A stretch of 64,000 nt of DNA from Bilabrum cf. latius (taxonomy: Eukaryota; Bigyra: Bicosoecida; Bigyra; Bicosoecida): positions 496,001-560,000 of the forward strand of contig OZ237739.1 of NCBI GenBank assembly GCA_965178125.1, in the 5' to 3' direction. The notes under the pieces are model-generated. The model saw nothing but the letters and a program-made list of their open reading frames with translations. It did no database searches and had not been told where the DNA came from. Position 1 is the stretch's first letter. Every line of letters starts with the position of its first letter. Below, in pieces: positions 50,401 through 61,900 of the stretch. The position numbers were made by a program, and so were the translations under genes.

Positions 50401-53400
50401 GCGGGGAGGCGGCCACAGCTGACGCTGCCACTGACGCTGGCGCTGGCAGTGGCAGTGGCAGTGGGTCTGTGACTGGCCCCGAGGGCGAGGATGGCGGTGT
50501 GGCTGAGCCGGACAGGGATGGCGGGGAGGCGGCCACAGCTGACGCTGGCAGTGGCACTGGCACTGGCAGCGGCAGTGGCAGTGGGTCTGTGACTGGCCCC
50601 GAGGGCGAGGATGGCGGTGTGGCTGAGCCGGACAGGGATGGCGGGGAGGCGGCCACAGCTGACGCTGCCACTGGCACTGGCAGTGGCAGTGGGTCTGTGA
50701 CTGGCCCCGAGGGCGAGGATGGCGGTGTGGCTGAGCCGGACAGGGATGGCGGGGAGGCGGCCACAGCTGACGCTGCCACTGGCAGTGGCTCTGGCAGTGG
50801 CAGTGGGTCTGTGACTGGCCCCGAGGGCGAGGATGGCGGTGTGGCTGAGCCGGACAGGGATGGCGGGGAGGCGGCCACAGCTGACGCTGCCACTGGCAGT
50901 GGCAGTGGCAGTGGGTCTGTGACTGGCCCCGAGGGCGAGGATGGCGGTGTGGCTGAGCCGGACAGGGATGGCGGGGAGGCGGCCACAGCTGACGCTGGCA
51001 CTGGCAGTGGGTCTGTGACTGGCCCCGAGGGCGAGGATGGCGGTGTGGCTGAGCCGGACAGGGATGGCGGGGAGGCGGCCACAGCTGACGCTGGCGCTGG
51101 CACTGGCAGTGGCAGCGGCAGTGGGTCTGTGACTGGCCCCGAGGGCGAGGATGGCGGTGTGGCTGAGCCGGACAGGGATGGCGGGGAGGCGGCCACAGCT
51201 GACGCTGCCACTGGCAGTGGCAGTGGCAGTGGGTCTGTGACTGGCCCCGAGGGCGAGGATGGCGGTGTGGCTGAGCCGGACAGGGATGGCGGGGAGGCGG
51301 CCACAGCTGACGCTGGCACTGCCACTGGCAGTGGCAGTGGCAGTGGGTCTGTGACTGGCCCCGAGGGCGAGGATGGCGGTGTGGCTGAGCCGGACAGGGA
51401 TGGCGGGGAGGCGGCCACAGCTGACGCTGGCGCTGGCACTGGCAGTGGCAGCGGCAGTGGGTCTGTGACTGGCCCCGAGGGCGAGGATGGCGGTGTGGCT
51501 GAGCCGGACAGGGATGGCGGGGAGGCGGCCACAGCTGACGCTGCCACTGGCAGTGGCAGTGGCAGTGGGTCTGTGACTGGCCCCGAGGGCGAGGATGGCG
51601 GTGTGGCTGAGCCGGACAGGGATGGCGGGGAGGCGGCCACAGCTGACGCTGGCACTGCCACTGGCAGTGGCAGTGGCAGTGGGTCTGTGACTGGCCCCGA
51701 GGGCGAGGATGGCGGTGTGGCTGAGCCGGACAGGGATGGCGGGGAGGCGGCCACAGCTGACGCTGCCACTGCCACTGGCAGTGGCAGTGGCAGTGGGTCT
51801 GTGACTGGCCCCGAGGGCGAGGATGGCGGTGTGGCTGAGCCGGACAGGGATGGCGGGGAGGCGGCCACAGCTGACGCTGCCACTGGCACTGGCAGTGGCA
51901 GTGGGTCTGTGACTGGCCCCGAGGGCGAGGATGGCGGTGTGGCTGAGCCGGACAGGGATGGCGGGGAGGCGGCCACAGCTGACGCTGCCACTGGCAGTGG
52001 CAGTGGCAGTGGGTCTGTGACTGGCCCCGAGGGCGAGGATGGCGGTGTGGCTGAGCCGGACAGGGATGGCGGGGAGGCGGCCACAGCTGACGCTGGCACT
52101 GGCAGTGGCACTGGCACTGGCAGCGGCAGTGGGTCTGTGACTGGCCCCGAGGGCGAGGATGGCGGTGTGGCTGAGCCGGACAGGGATGGCGGGGATGCGG
52201 CCACAGCTGACGCTGGCACTGGCACTGGCAGTGGCAGTGGGTCTGTGACTGGCCCCGAGGGCGAGGATGGCGGTGTGGCTGAGCCGGACAGGGATGGCAG
52301 TGTGGCTAGTAATGTGGATGCTAGCCGCGGAAGGGTGCGATAGCTGCCGATGCTGTCCCTATAGACTGGGTCTGTATCGAATGCGCCAAATTTGCCAAGA
52401 GTTGGTGTAAATGTCAGCGGGACTTCTACTCGAGGCGAAGATCCTGATGAGATCGCTACAAGGCGGCACAGGCGAGTGAAATCAACCATGCTTCGAGGAT
52501 TCGTGCAAGCATATGGCCGGTCCGTAGGAAGTTTGGCAGCCAAGCCAAAGCGGAAGCCGTTGCCGTAGTTGGCAATTGGTACTGAAGATCCGGATGCAGA
52601 GATGACACCTTAGGCCCCGTCGGTCCCTCGAAGGCTGTCTCTGTCCGGAGGCACTGCTGCTTCCGGTGCAGCCCCTAGGGATGTGTCGAGCGGTGCAGAC
52701 CCCGTCGATAGTGGTGCAGGTGTCGATTCGGAGGATGACGAAATGGTAATGCCGTCAAAAGACGACGTGTTTTTCGCTCTGTTCCACCACTACGCAGCTA
52801 CTGGGGACCCAACCCACACGAATACGATGAACAATCAACAGTTCAGGAACTTTACTCTGGATGCAGGTATCAGCTCACTTAGTGTCAAGCATGGATCTAG
52901 CAAACGAATGCATGCTAGGGACGCCGATGGTGAGGCGGACTCAGAAGTGCCGGCTTCGGCCCAGAGAACCCGGCGGTCGTCGCTGTCATCGCAAGCAAGC
53001 TCAGGCCCGGACGCCTCGCTGGCTCGGCGGTCCCAAGGGACTAGATCCAGGCGGTCCTCTATCGGCAGGTCGTCAAGTGCACAGTAGAGTACTGGAGGCA
53101 GCGGAAGGCCGCGGGTGCGCCGAGTGCTCGCTGCAGAGCTCGACATTTTATTCCAAACCGCTGCCAAGCGGAAGGCAGGAGCTGGCACCATCAGGCTACT
53201 TCAAGGAGGGGAAGGCGCTGCTTCTCGCAGTGGGCTCATTTCGCAAGGACAGTTCGCAAAAAAGGGTTCCTCTAGGAATTTAAGCGTAGAGCAGTTCGTA
53301 TCGTGCTTGAGGAAGCTCGCGATCAAGCTGTATCCGCAGCTGAAGCCCACGTCAAGAGCCATGGATCGAATGTACGACGACCTGCTCCTACCACTGGCCT

Positions 53401-54206
53401 TGAGAGAGGCGCAGAAGATGCAGGCGGTTCGAGAGAGGATTCACAGGTCGGATTCAGCCGCCGGAACCCACGGTACAGCTGCACGCGGGGCCATGGCTGA
53501 CCTCGCCGATGACCGGGTTGGGGTTGTGCGCACCTCGTCGGCACTTCTACTGGGCCATGGAGGAAGTACTGGTGACCGACCACGCGGTATACCGTCCAGA
53601 TCCCCGGACGAAGACGTTTCTGCCTCTGAGCTTCGTGCACCCGAGGGCATCTCTGCCTTGGTGAAGCAGAACAGGGCACCTGTCCGAACGGTCTTCATGC
53701 ACTATACCGGCGGCGACGAGTGGATGACCACTGCTCAGGCACTACAGTTCGCAAAGCACTTTGGCATTGTTCCTGAGCTGGTGAATCTGGCTACCTTTCA
53801 GGAGACGACGGAAAGCATGCATCGCATGGTGGCGGCGGAGGCAGCAGAGCATGAAGCGGGGTTGGGGCCCGGATCGGCGCGGCGTGCATCAAGCGGGGGC
53901 AAGACGGGCTCGAAGCAAAGGTCTGACAAGCTCGTCGCGGGCATTCTGAAGAGCGCAAAGTTCGTGGACATGCTGTCCGGAAGGGACTTCGTCACGCTGC
54001 TACTCAGGTTTGGTCGCTCTTGTGGGGCATCCCTGCCAGTTCCTATGCAAGGAGCAGGCAGCGTATCTTAGTCAACTTAGGGCTAGGAGGTAGCATAGCT
54101 GCGCGCACTGCTGCACCATATGAACAAGTCTCAAGGTTGGGACAGGTTGCAGCGAGCACGCGGAGCTCGACAAGCAACTTCGAAGGTAGCCGAGTTTGTG
54201 ACGTAA
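44472..54206 (+). CDS. Single-pass membrane protein with about 60 Gly/Ser/acidic repeats and C-terminal p25-alpha/EF-hand-like domain
   Basis: With TAG as Gln one frame is open for 9,735 nt (3,244 residues), from ATG 44472 to TAA 54204-54206. The first about 29 residues carry two NGT glycosylation sites. Residues about 30-56 form one hydrophobic segment with a Cys cluster (GCVCCSYWLCG), followed by an acidic tail. Residues about 367-2609 are the repeat region. The C-terminal part has an F-x-x-F...GD...M-x-x-x-x-F pattern at about 2759-2800 and QFVSCLRKLAIKLYP at about 2935-2950, like p25-alpha (TPPP) domains. A second similar half is FMHYTGGDEWMTTAQALQF plus FVTLLLRFGRSC at about 3072-3185. 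TPPP relatives bind or bundle microtubules, so a membrane-cytoskeleton link is my inference. Thirteen in-frame TAGs occur, four of them within 30 nt at 54069-54098. A separate gene starting at ATG 52488 cannot be excluded. Confidence 0.72.
45570..52299 (+). repeat. Coding minisatellite, about 60 units of about 90-130 bp
   Basis: Each unit has a constant block (GPEGEDGGVAEPDRDGGE then AATADA) and a variable linker made of GGCAGT, GGCACT and GCCACT hexamers (Gly-Ser, Gly-Thr, Ala-Thr). Linkers vary in length by whole hexamers, so the frame is kept. Rare unit-specific changes include SPEGED near 46520, GEDSG near 47420, DRDSGE near 48124, AELDRD near 49020 and 50050, and GGDAAT near 52194. Unit count is my own count by eye. 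Confidence 0.92.
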
Positions 54207-54650
54207 TCGGAATGCCTTGGCGCGGACCTAGCATTCCATGTTTATTCATTTATTCTGTAGATCATCATGATAAGAAGTTGATGTGCCTGCTTGACTATGA
54301 TGCAACCTCCAGCTTTGCGTGTTCTGCGGCCTGCACCGGCTACTATAGATCGCTGCCAAATTTCGACGCTTTTTTTTACTGCATTCTTATACCACATAAA
54401 AATTAATGTATTCTTTAACATTCTCATTTGAATACCATGCGTGACGGTTGTATCGTAGCCACGGGGAAATACAGAAATACAGAAATACATTGTTGGGTTA
54501 AGTTACCGAACCCGCCACAGATGCACCATATCTCAGGTGATCACCTGCAGCGGTAGGAGCCCTCATAAGAGGACTACAAGACCCCCGACCCTTTCAGACC
54601 AAAGGCCCCCCATGTACCGGCCCTGATGTTGGGACCTCCCTTTGTCGCCT

Positions 54651-55544
54651 TCAAGCCCTCCTTCGCAGCAGTCCCGGAGCCTTTATTTCGGATATCCGTA
54701 GACACACAGGCATACTGCGTGGACCCGGCATTATGCGCGGTCCAGACCCACCACGGAGTGCCCCTCCAGCCTCCGACGTCACTTCCAGGATCGTCCGGAC
54801 TCGCGATCCCTCTGAGGGTCGAGCACGCACACAATCATGCTCGTCTCTGGAACTGTCAGCGTAAATATGTGAATAGTTCCGAGGCTCCCCCTCCTGGGAG
54901 TCTTCCCGAGCTCGGTGTCCCCGGGCCCGGCTGATATAGGTGGCACCAACGGTGCAGAAACCAATCGCCCTGCTCTCCGGCAGGTAGACCGGCGCCAAAG
55001 CATTAGATGCTAAGACTAGGGCTTCAAAGAACCCATTTTCTCCACAAGGGGAGAAATCCCGTGCTGAAATGACAGTACGGGCGTCGGAATAGGTGGCACC
55101 AACGGTGCAGAAACCAATCGCCCTGCTCTCCGGCAGGTAGACCGGCGCCAAAGCATTAGATGCTAAGACTAGGGCTTCAAAGAACCCATTTTCTCCACAA
55201 GGGAAGAAATCCCGTGCTGAAATGACAGTACGGGCGTCGGAGGCGGTAAACACCTTCCCGACCGTTTGGTCGTAGACCTTCCCGCGCACATCGGCGAACG
55301 GGCCATAACCACTTCGCAGCCCCCACAGGGATCTCGAGTGGAATCGAGAGCTATTTAGCTCTTCTTCCGCTGCGCAGACGACACTCCAGGACGCCTGAAC
55401 AGGGCTGTGCTGCTCAACCAGCACAGGCACCGAACCCGGTGCAGCCGACAATGCCAATCCAGGCGTCGGCTTCTCCCATCCCATAGGAAGGAAGAATATA
55501 GCCAAAGCACTATGTGCTAAGGCTAGGGCCCATAAAGGGTCCAT
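54651..55544 (-). other. Unsupported minus-strand open frame over duplicated sequence
   Basis: ATG 55544 to TGA at 54651-54653, 297 codons. It contains three related segments of the pattern E-x-x-x-x-x-ALxLAxxALAxxxLP, two of them from the 154-bp duplication. The first is MDPLWALALAHSALAIFFLP. It may be a fragment of a mobile or repeated element, or not coding at all. I do not recognise it. Confidence 0.2.
54935..55242. repeat. 154-bp direct tandem duplication
   Basis: 54935-55088 and 55089-55242 are almost identical; one visible difference is CAAGGGGAG against CAAGGGAAG. A third, clearly diverged copy of about 60 bp lies near 55490-55550. The very high identity of the first two implies a recent duplication. 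Confidence 0.9.
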
Positions 55545-55758
55545 CTCCCCCACCAGGAGATTTTTTTTTTACGGGGAATAATTACAATTGTACGGTGATG
55601 TTTTGGCAGACAGTCTGGTTTGTGCTGATCGACGGACGGACCATAGTTTGCATCGCAGACGCACCAAAAACTGCAGTAAACCTAAGTGTCGACAGTCGAG
55701 CCTATTGAAACTATGCCTGGATACAGTAAAGCCCCATGGATGACCGGGTCATATCTCG

Positions 55759-55912
55759 GTGAGGGCTTCATTCTTACCAATGCACCATTCTGCGACCCAG
55801 CCGAGATTGTCATCCCGATTTGTGCCCTCTGGACTCCAACACACTACTAAAATGCGGTGTTTCCGTGCATATGTACACGGTTTGATGGCAAAGCCAAGCA
55901 GGTTACGTATAG
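55759..55912 (+). other. Candidate 5' intron of the large plus-strand gene
   Basis: A GTGAGG donor at 55759 and an ATAG acceptor at 55911-55912 would join ATG 55736 (MDDRVISR) in phase to LSFRGRTMGSVAF, and would remove the only in-frame TAA (55848-55850). Other starts (ATG 55935, unspliced) remain possible. Confidence 0.35.
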
Positions 55913-58900
55913 GCTGTCCTTCCGTGGGAGGACCATGGGATCCGTTGCGTTCTGCAATCCACTCAACCTGTTCACTCCCATTCCAGAGCTCATTTCTGCA
56001 GGCTTGTTTGGGGATCCGTATATTGGAGATACTGAACTTGATGGAAACAGCCCGTTTGCGGCGGCATCAACCCTAGCAAAAATGTGCGGCAAGCTGCAAC
56101 AAACAAACGACCAGCTCGGCTGGGGCATCAACAACGCCATCGTGCAGTAGGTCAAGGAGTTATTTGAAGAGAGTTTGGCTCTTCCAGGTGGCTCGCATCT
56201 TTCCGAGAGGATCGGCAATTTGCAGAAAAAGATTCGCGGAATGCCCGTAGACAAGTTCATCTGTTTGCAATCGGGCTGGACCACTCCTGACGGTGGCCAC
56301 GCCATCACCGTGAACTTCCACAAGACCTCCGCCGACAAGATTTCGATCATTGTCGTCAATTCCGGCCAGGGTGTCGGCTCCCATCCCAGTCGCTCCTGCT
56401 CGTGGCCACTGAGCACCGGAGGCATGAAGCTCGCCATGCGCTTCGACAACATCCCCCTGTCCCGGGCATCGGACGAGGTGGGCCTGTGGATGCTCCTCAA
56501 GCAGAACGCCTCGGCGGATGCAGACCACAAACCGTTTGCCTTCTACGAGATCTACCTCCCCTACGTCCTTAACAGGTCACTGGCTGACGGCACCGCGCCC
56601 ACGTTCAAGCACGGGCACGACGCGAGGGCCGGCGACTGGATGAAGCCGCAGAGGGCGGGCACGTGCTACTTCCGCGGGAACTACGCCACTCTCCGTTACT
56701 ACGCGCGCATGCGTGGCATGAGCAGGGACGAGGTGAAGCGGTTCGTCCTCCTGCTCCGCGTGCAGTTCATGCTTTGCCTGCAGCAGGACATGAGGGAATC
56801 GCTCAGGGGTGCAAACGGGCTGTCCGTCTGGCCATCTGACAGGGCCCTCATTCGAATGGGCATCCACCAGACTGCCTACCACACCCTCAAGCACCAGAAA
56901 TCCGGCCTGGTCACCGACAAAGAGGCGCGTGATGTCGACGAAGTGCTCCGCCCGTTCGAGGACGAGCTGCTGCCCGCGTGCAAGCCGGGCGAGTGGGTCG
57001 ACAGGGGCCACGTCCCGCCCCGCCTGGTGAAGGACGTCACGTGGAGGCCAATGACGGGTCGAATCGACACCATTTTCATGAAGGACGAGAGGGCGACCCT
57101 GGAAGGCGCGGCTGTGAGCCTGGCAGCGGATGACGGGATGGACCTGCTGAGCGGGGAGGACCTCCCATGCTCCACCTTCGACGAGGTCATGACGGCCATA
57201 GAGCAGTACAACCAGCGGATGGACAAGTGCTGGGAGCATAGTGAGGACTCTTACGGTGCCGCGATGGCGTCTCGCATCGGCAAGCAGTTCATTCTGGAAC
57301 GGCTGCCGTTCGACAGCATCGGGTGGATGGGGGCGAAAAGCGACCCCGATCCGAGCATCGGACACCCGTGCGGGAGCCTATCCAAGGATTAGGTGAGCCA
57401 GGTGTCCTTCTTTGCGCTCATGACCCTGCAAAAGTACCTGTCATACGCCTACTATGCCCCCAAGATGGACGATGCCGGCGTTGCTGAGCGGCAGGCTTGC
57501 TCACTTGCCGTGCTGTACTTTGTGCTCGCCACGATGCGGTACGGCTGCCCGGCAGACCAGGGAAGCTTCGTCACAAAGATGCTGAGGGCAATCCCCGCAG
57601 AGGAGCCCAAGACTCTGCGGTTCTCTGCGGAGGGTGTGGAGTCTTACACGTTTGTCCAGACCACCGCCGCTGGCGAAAGCCTCGAATCGTTGATGGAGTT
57701 TTGGAGCTGTGAGGATCCCGCCGTTGCAGTGGCCAAGCAGCGCATTCTCGGGTGCAAGGGCGCGGAGGATGCCGCGCTGCGTGCCATTGAATAGGCGAGA
57801 GGCAAGCGACGAGCCGCTCGTGGACGAGGGAACTTTGCTACGATCCAGTGGGCCACTGGCCAAGAGGGCAAGAGCTTTAAGATCCAAGAGGGTGGCGCAC
57901 ATTATGCGGAGCTGGCACTGGATATTGCCGCGGAGCTTGGGCTCCCCCTCGTGTGCGATCTAGCAAAGCAGGAGTGCGCCAAGGCTCATATTGATTCACC
58001 TGAGACCAAGTGTCCTCCATTCATCCGGCAAGTATGCATGCTGTGTTCCTTAGATATATCGGGGGAGTGCGCAGAATATGGCCACGTGCAGTCCCTGCAG
58101 GGTATCGTCCTTGCGGAGTTGGAGCCCGGTGGCGTGGAGCGAAAGGTGAATACCCGAAGCATCCCGTCGTTCGAGCTGGGCAAGGTCGAGTTCAACAAGG
58201 AGATGAATGTAGCCAAGGCGGTCGCTACGGTCTCCAACGCGGAGTCGACGAAAGGTCTCATGCTGCAGGGCCAGCTGCCCCGCTCGTTCCTCGAACCCGA
58301 GCTGCACGGCATTCTCGCTCGCGCGCCCTCGAAAGGGGCGGATGAGGACGACGTTGCACTCGCTCAGGGTTTGGACACCTTTGGCAACTTTCTCGGGGCT
58401 GCGGATTCCCAGCAGATGCTGACATCGCTGACGGTCAAGTCATCCATGCGCATACCTCTGCTGCTCGGCTTCTTCGCGGAGGCCAGGGCGGGGGCTCTCT
58501 TTTCAGAGGAACTGCGACAACTCTTGTGGACCGCAGTCACTCGTTTTGGGCCGCAAACCGAAAGCTCGCACCCTGCTCTGGTACCTGGCGATGCTCGCAG
58601 CGAATGGACTCACGCCGGAAATCCCTTTGCAGGTCTCAGGGCAGCGATGCTGGGACTGCTGGAAGACAAAGAAACAGACTACATTAAGCCAGATGTGCTA
58701 GAACGGTTCGGTTCCAAGAATGCACTTGCCGCGCCGCGGGTCGCTGAGTGCCCCAAGACAGCTCCAGCAAGCCGGGAGTAGTTGGGGTCTACGTATTGCG
58801 GCCTATGGCACGAGCTGGTAAGCGCACCGGAGGGAACCATAGATCCGCTGATCGCAATCGCTGAAGAGATGTCCAGGCTGGCAGGAAACACCCTGAATCC

Positions 58901-61900
58901 GACATTTATCACACCATTCGTGTTTGTCTGCCGCCTTGCCGGCAGGGTCATGGCTGCTGCCACGACCGTGCTGCGGCTGCGGTCCCCTCACCCAGCAGCC
59001 CCCTCTGCCGTCCAGCGGGAGCGGCTCGCCGCCAGGCGACAGGCACTGCGCATGTGCATCGAGCTGCAGCTCAGCAGCGTGCTTGACTTCTACGTGGAGG
59101 AAGCTGGCAAGACCCAGAAGCTGGAGCTGTCAGCCATGGCAAAGACTCACTGGGCGCTAATGAGAGAGGGTTTCACGGTGGCAGAGCTGGGTGATGAGGG
59201 ATTGGGCATGTTTATGGGCAACATATCGTTCTTTCATACCTACCACGGCTTGGGAAAGCAGCATGTCATGAAGTTCGCTGCACCAGAATACCGCAACGAC
59301 GCGCCTTCTCCTCCTCCCCGTGGCACCTAGGCTGGTGGCGACTCCGACGACGGAAAAGGCTCCAGCAAGGAGGGCATGGAGGCCCCGTACCTGCAGTCGG
59401 CGCTTCGAGCAGCGGAGCTGGACGTGTTCAACTTGATCGACGCCAGGCGAGCAGAAATCGTCGGTTATCTGAACGCCTGCTTCAAGGCTCACAAAGGCGG
59501 AGAGTGGGCGAAGCAATGGGCCACGGGAGTGCTGCCAGCACTAACTGCAGCTGGGTCAGCGCCAGGTGGCGCCGCCGCAAGTGGGGCCGGAAGCGATGAC
59601 GCGACCGAGCTGATGCGACCCACCGGTGACGTTTAGACGGCTCTGACGATGGCCAAGAGGGCGTACTCTAGCGTGATGGATGCCGAGTGGGGCGCTCCTT
59701 CCGAGGCCATGCATAAGAACGGTGCCTTCTAGGACGAGGAGGGCAAGATCGCGATGGATGGACAAATGTGCCGCATCCAGGCTTCCTCTGGTGGAGACGT
59801 ACAGCCCTTGCCTGCAGGTACCGTGAATAAAACCAGCTTTTTTGGAAAGTTGGACGTGCCTTTCTGCACCGTGCTGCAGCGGTCGCAGCAAGTCACCAAG
59901 TTCTAGATCATGACCCCGCCGTCTCTCGCCGGGTATGGCGACATCGAGGTGCACCACTGGAAGGGCGTGCTAGTGAATCATTATGGCTCTCAGCTGAGCG
60001 CCATGGGGATGCCATAGGTACATGCTGATGGCATCTCACTGTGCAGTGGCACTCAAGACGCCTCAAAAACGAAGAAATACAATGTGAGGCTTGGACCTGG
60101 GCAAGCATCGAACGATCGAAGCCCGGACCGCTGGGTTTCGTCGCTCTTGTAGGACACCTGGATCTGGGCGCTGAAAGAGGCCGCTGCCGACCTGCTCTTT
60201 CCCAATTCGCCGAACAAGGACAAGCACGCTGAGAGAAAGAACAGGGCCTCTGCACTCCTTGGCTCCGTCCGCATCTACGGTGACAGCACAGAGTTGGAAA
60301 GCGGCGGAGACGAGGTGGTGCTCTATGCCGTGGATGGCAAGGGCGCCATCCGCCAAGTCGTGCTTCGTAGGGCGCGACAGACCTGTGACGTGTACTATTT
60401 CCAGGAATTTGCGCGCCGTGCTTTCCCCGTCGTGCACTGGACTTCGGACCTGCGATTTTGTCTGGGACAGCTCGACCCTTACAACATCGAGCTCAGCCAG
60501 CCAGTGCCGGTCGTAGTCCAATTTCGCTGCGGCGATTGCGCACTTGGCCCCCTCTGCATGGATGGCATTGAGGTCGTCCGGTCGAGACTGGAACCCGACG
60601 CAGGGGCGACAAAAAGGGTGCGCTATGGCCTGGTTCCCACATCTCTGTTGAATGGCTCGCTGCCTGCCGCTTTGCTCGAAAAAGGGCTGCAGTGGTGGCT
60701 TAGGGAGGATAGCTAGCTGCTGATTGGGGAGCCCCGGCCTGCTTCTTTCACGCGAGCGGTGGCCGGTATAGGTCAAGAAAAGGCTGAAGGTGAGGAAGGC
60801 GGGAAATCTAAAGACAAAGAAGATGAGAACGCTGCAGAGAGCAAGTCGCCCCTTGATGGGGAAGATGCCGTGTACATGGTGCAGCTGCTGCAAGACGGCA
60901 TCAAGCTGACTTTCTTGAGTCCTCACGTCAAGTCGAGTGCTCGCGTCGTCCGCAAACCCCTGTTCCCTGGGATGAACGGAGACGGGGCTGCTGCTGCAGC
61001 TGCTATGGCCCGATACCCTGGCGTTGCTCGGATTGAAGAGGATGACGACGGCTGCATCGCAAGGCCCCCGGGCCTAAAGCCCGACTGCTTGCTTTTGGAC
61101 CTCTACAACGCTCCTCCAGGCTCTCCGTTGGATCGACTAGCCGTGTCCTTGGCCCGGGCAGAATCACTTAGCCATATGCTCGCGTGGACGCACGATCCGG
61201 AAGAAGCCAGAGGCGGCAAGGTTCCTCCCATTCCTTGGCCCATTCTGCTAGAGCCAGACGAGCAAGTAGAGCTTCAGTCTGTAGAACTTCCTCGCCTTGA
61301 CACAATGTTTGAATGCAGAACTATGTCGGACACCCAGCGCGATGATGTGATCGAGTCGGCCAAGAGCAGAGGGCATGGTACTGCCGCCAGAGCCTCCTCA
61401 GCCGCCTCTGGCGGTGCCTCCGCATCTGGAGCATCATCAGCACGACCCGCCCGGCTATATCTATCCGATCGGGCTAATGTGTTTCTTTGCGACCGCCGAA
61501 CTGCAGGCTAGCCTGTCCACAACTATTTGGCCACCGGGGAAGCCTCAGAGACTGGTGACGACGGAGTCACGCACGCGAGCCCTGGTGGTGGCTTTGAGGC
61601 TAATGCCGCACCGCCCCCGCTTGCCGAAGACGTGGGTGAGAACCTGGGGCCTCAAGCTCTGATGAAGGGCCTGAGGCATTCCCTACTTCTAGAGAGCGAT
61701 GCAGGTGCGCTGAGCCTCTACGTGCCGTCCCACAAGCAGAATCGCCCGATCGTGAAGTGCGCTCCGTTCTCCACTTGGACGCTCCAAGCTCGTGGCAGCA
61801 TTGCCTGGTGGATTAGATGCAGGTCGAAGTCGTTTGTACTTGACGTGTCCGTTTCCGAGTCGTTTCTGAAGCTGCCCTCCGTTTGCGCTGCCCTCTACTA

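Larger units (their letters stand above)
54207..55712. other. Long region without a supported gene
   Basis: About 1.5 kb between two plus-strand genes. It should hold the membrane protein 3' UTR and the promoter of the next gene. It contains an AT-rich stretch near 54390-54430, a GAAATACA triplet repeat near 54468-54490, the 154-bp direct duplication and a T10 run near 55561-55570. A minus-strand open frame at 54651-55544 covers the duplication but shows no family motif. Confidence 0.5.

Noticed and set aside
45386-52543. 2,385-codon minus-strand ORF as the real gene
   Set aside because: It has no signal peptide or ATG at its upstream end and no continuation outside the repeat; the plus frame links domains at both ends. 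Kept as a finding because the choice is not absolute.
53303-53698. Short overlapping ORFs on both strands within the p25-alpha-like region
   Set aside because: They are alternative frames of the supported plus-strand gene, without family features.
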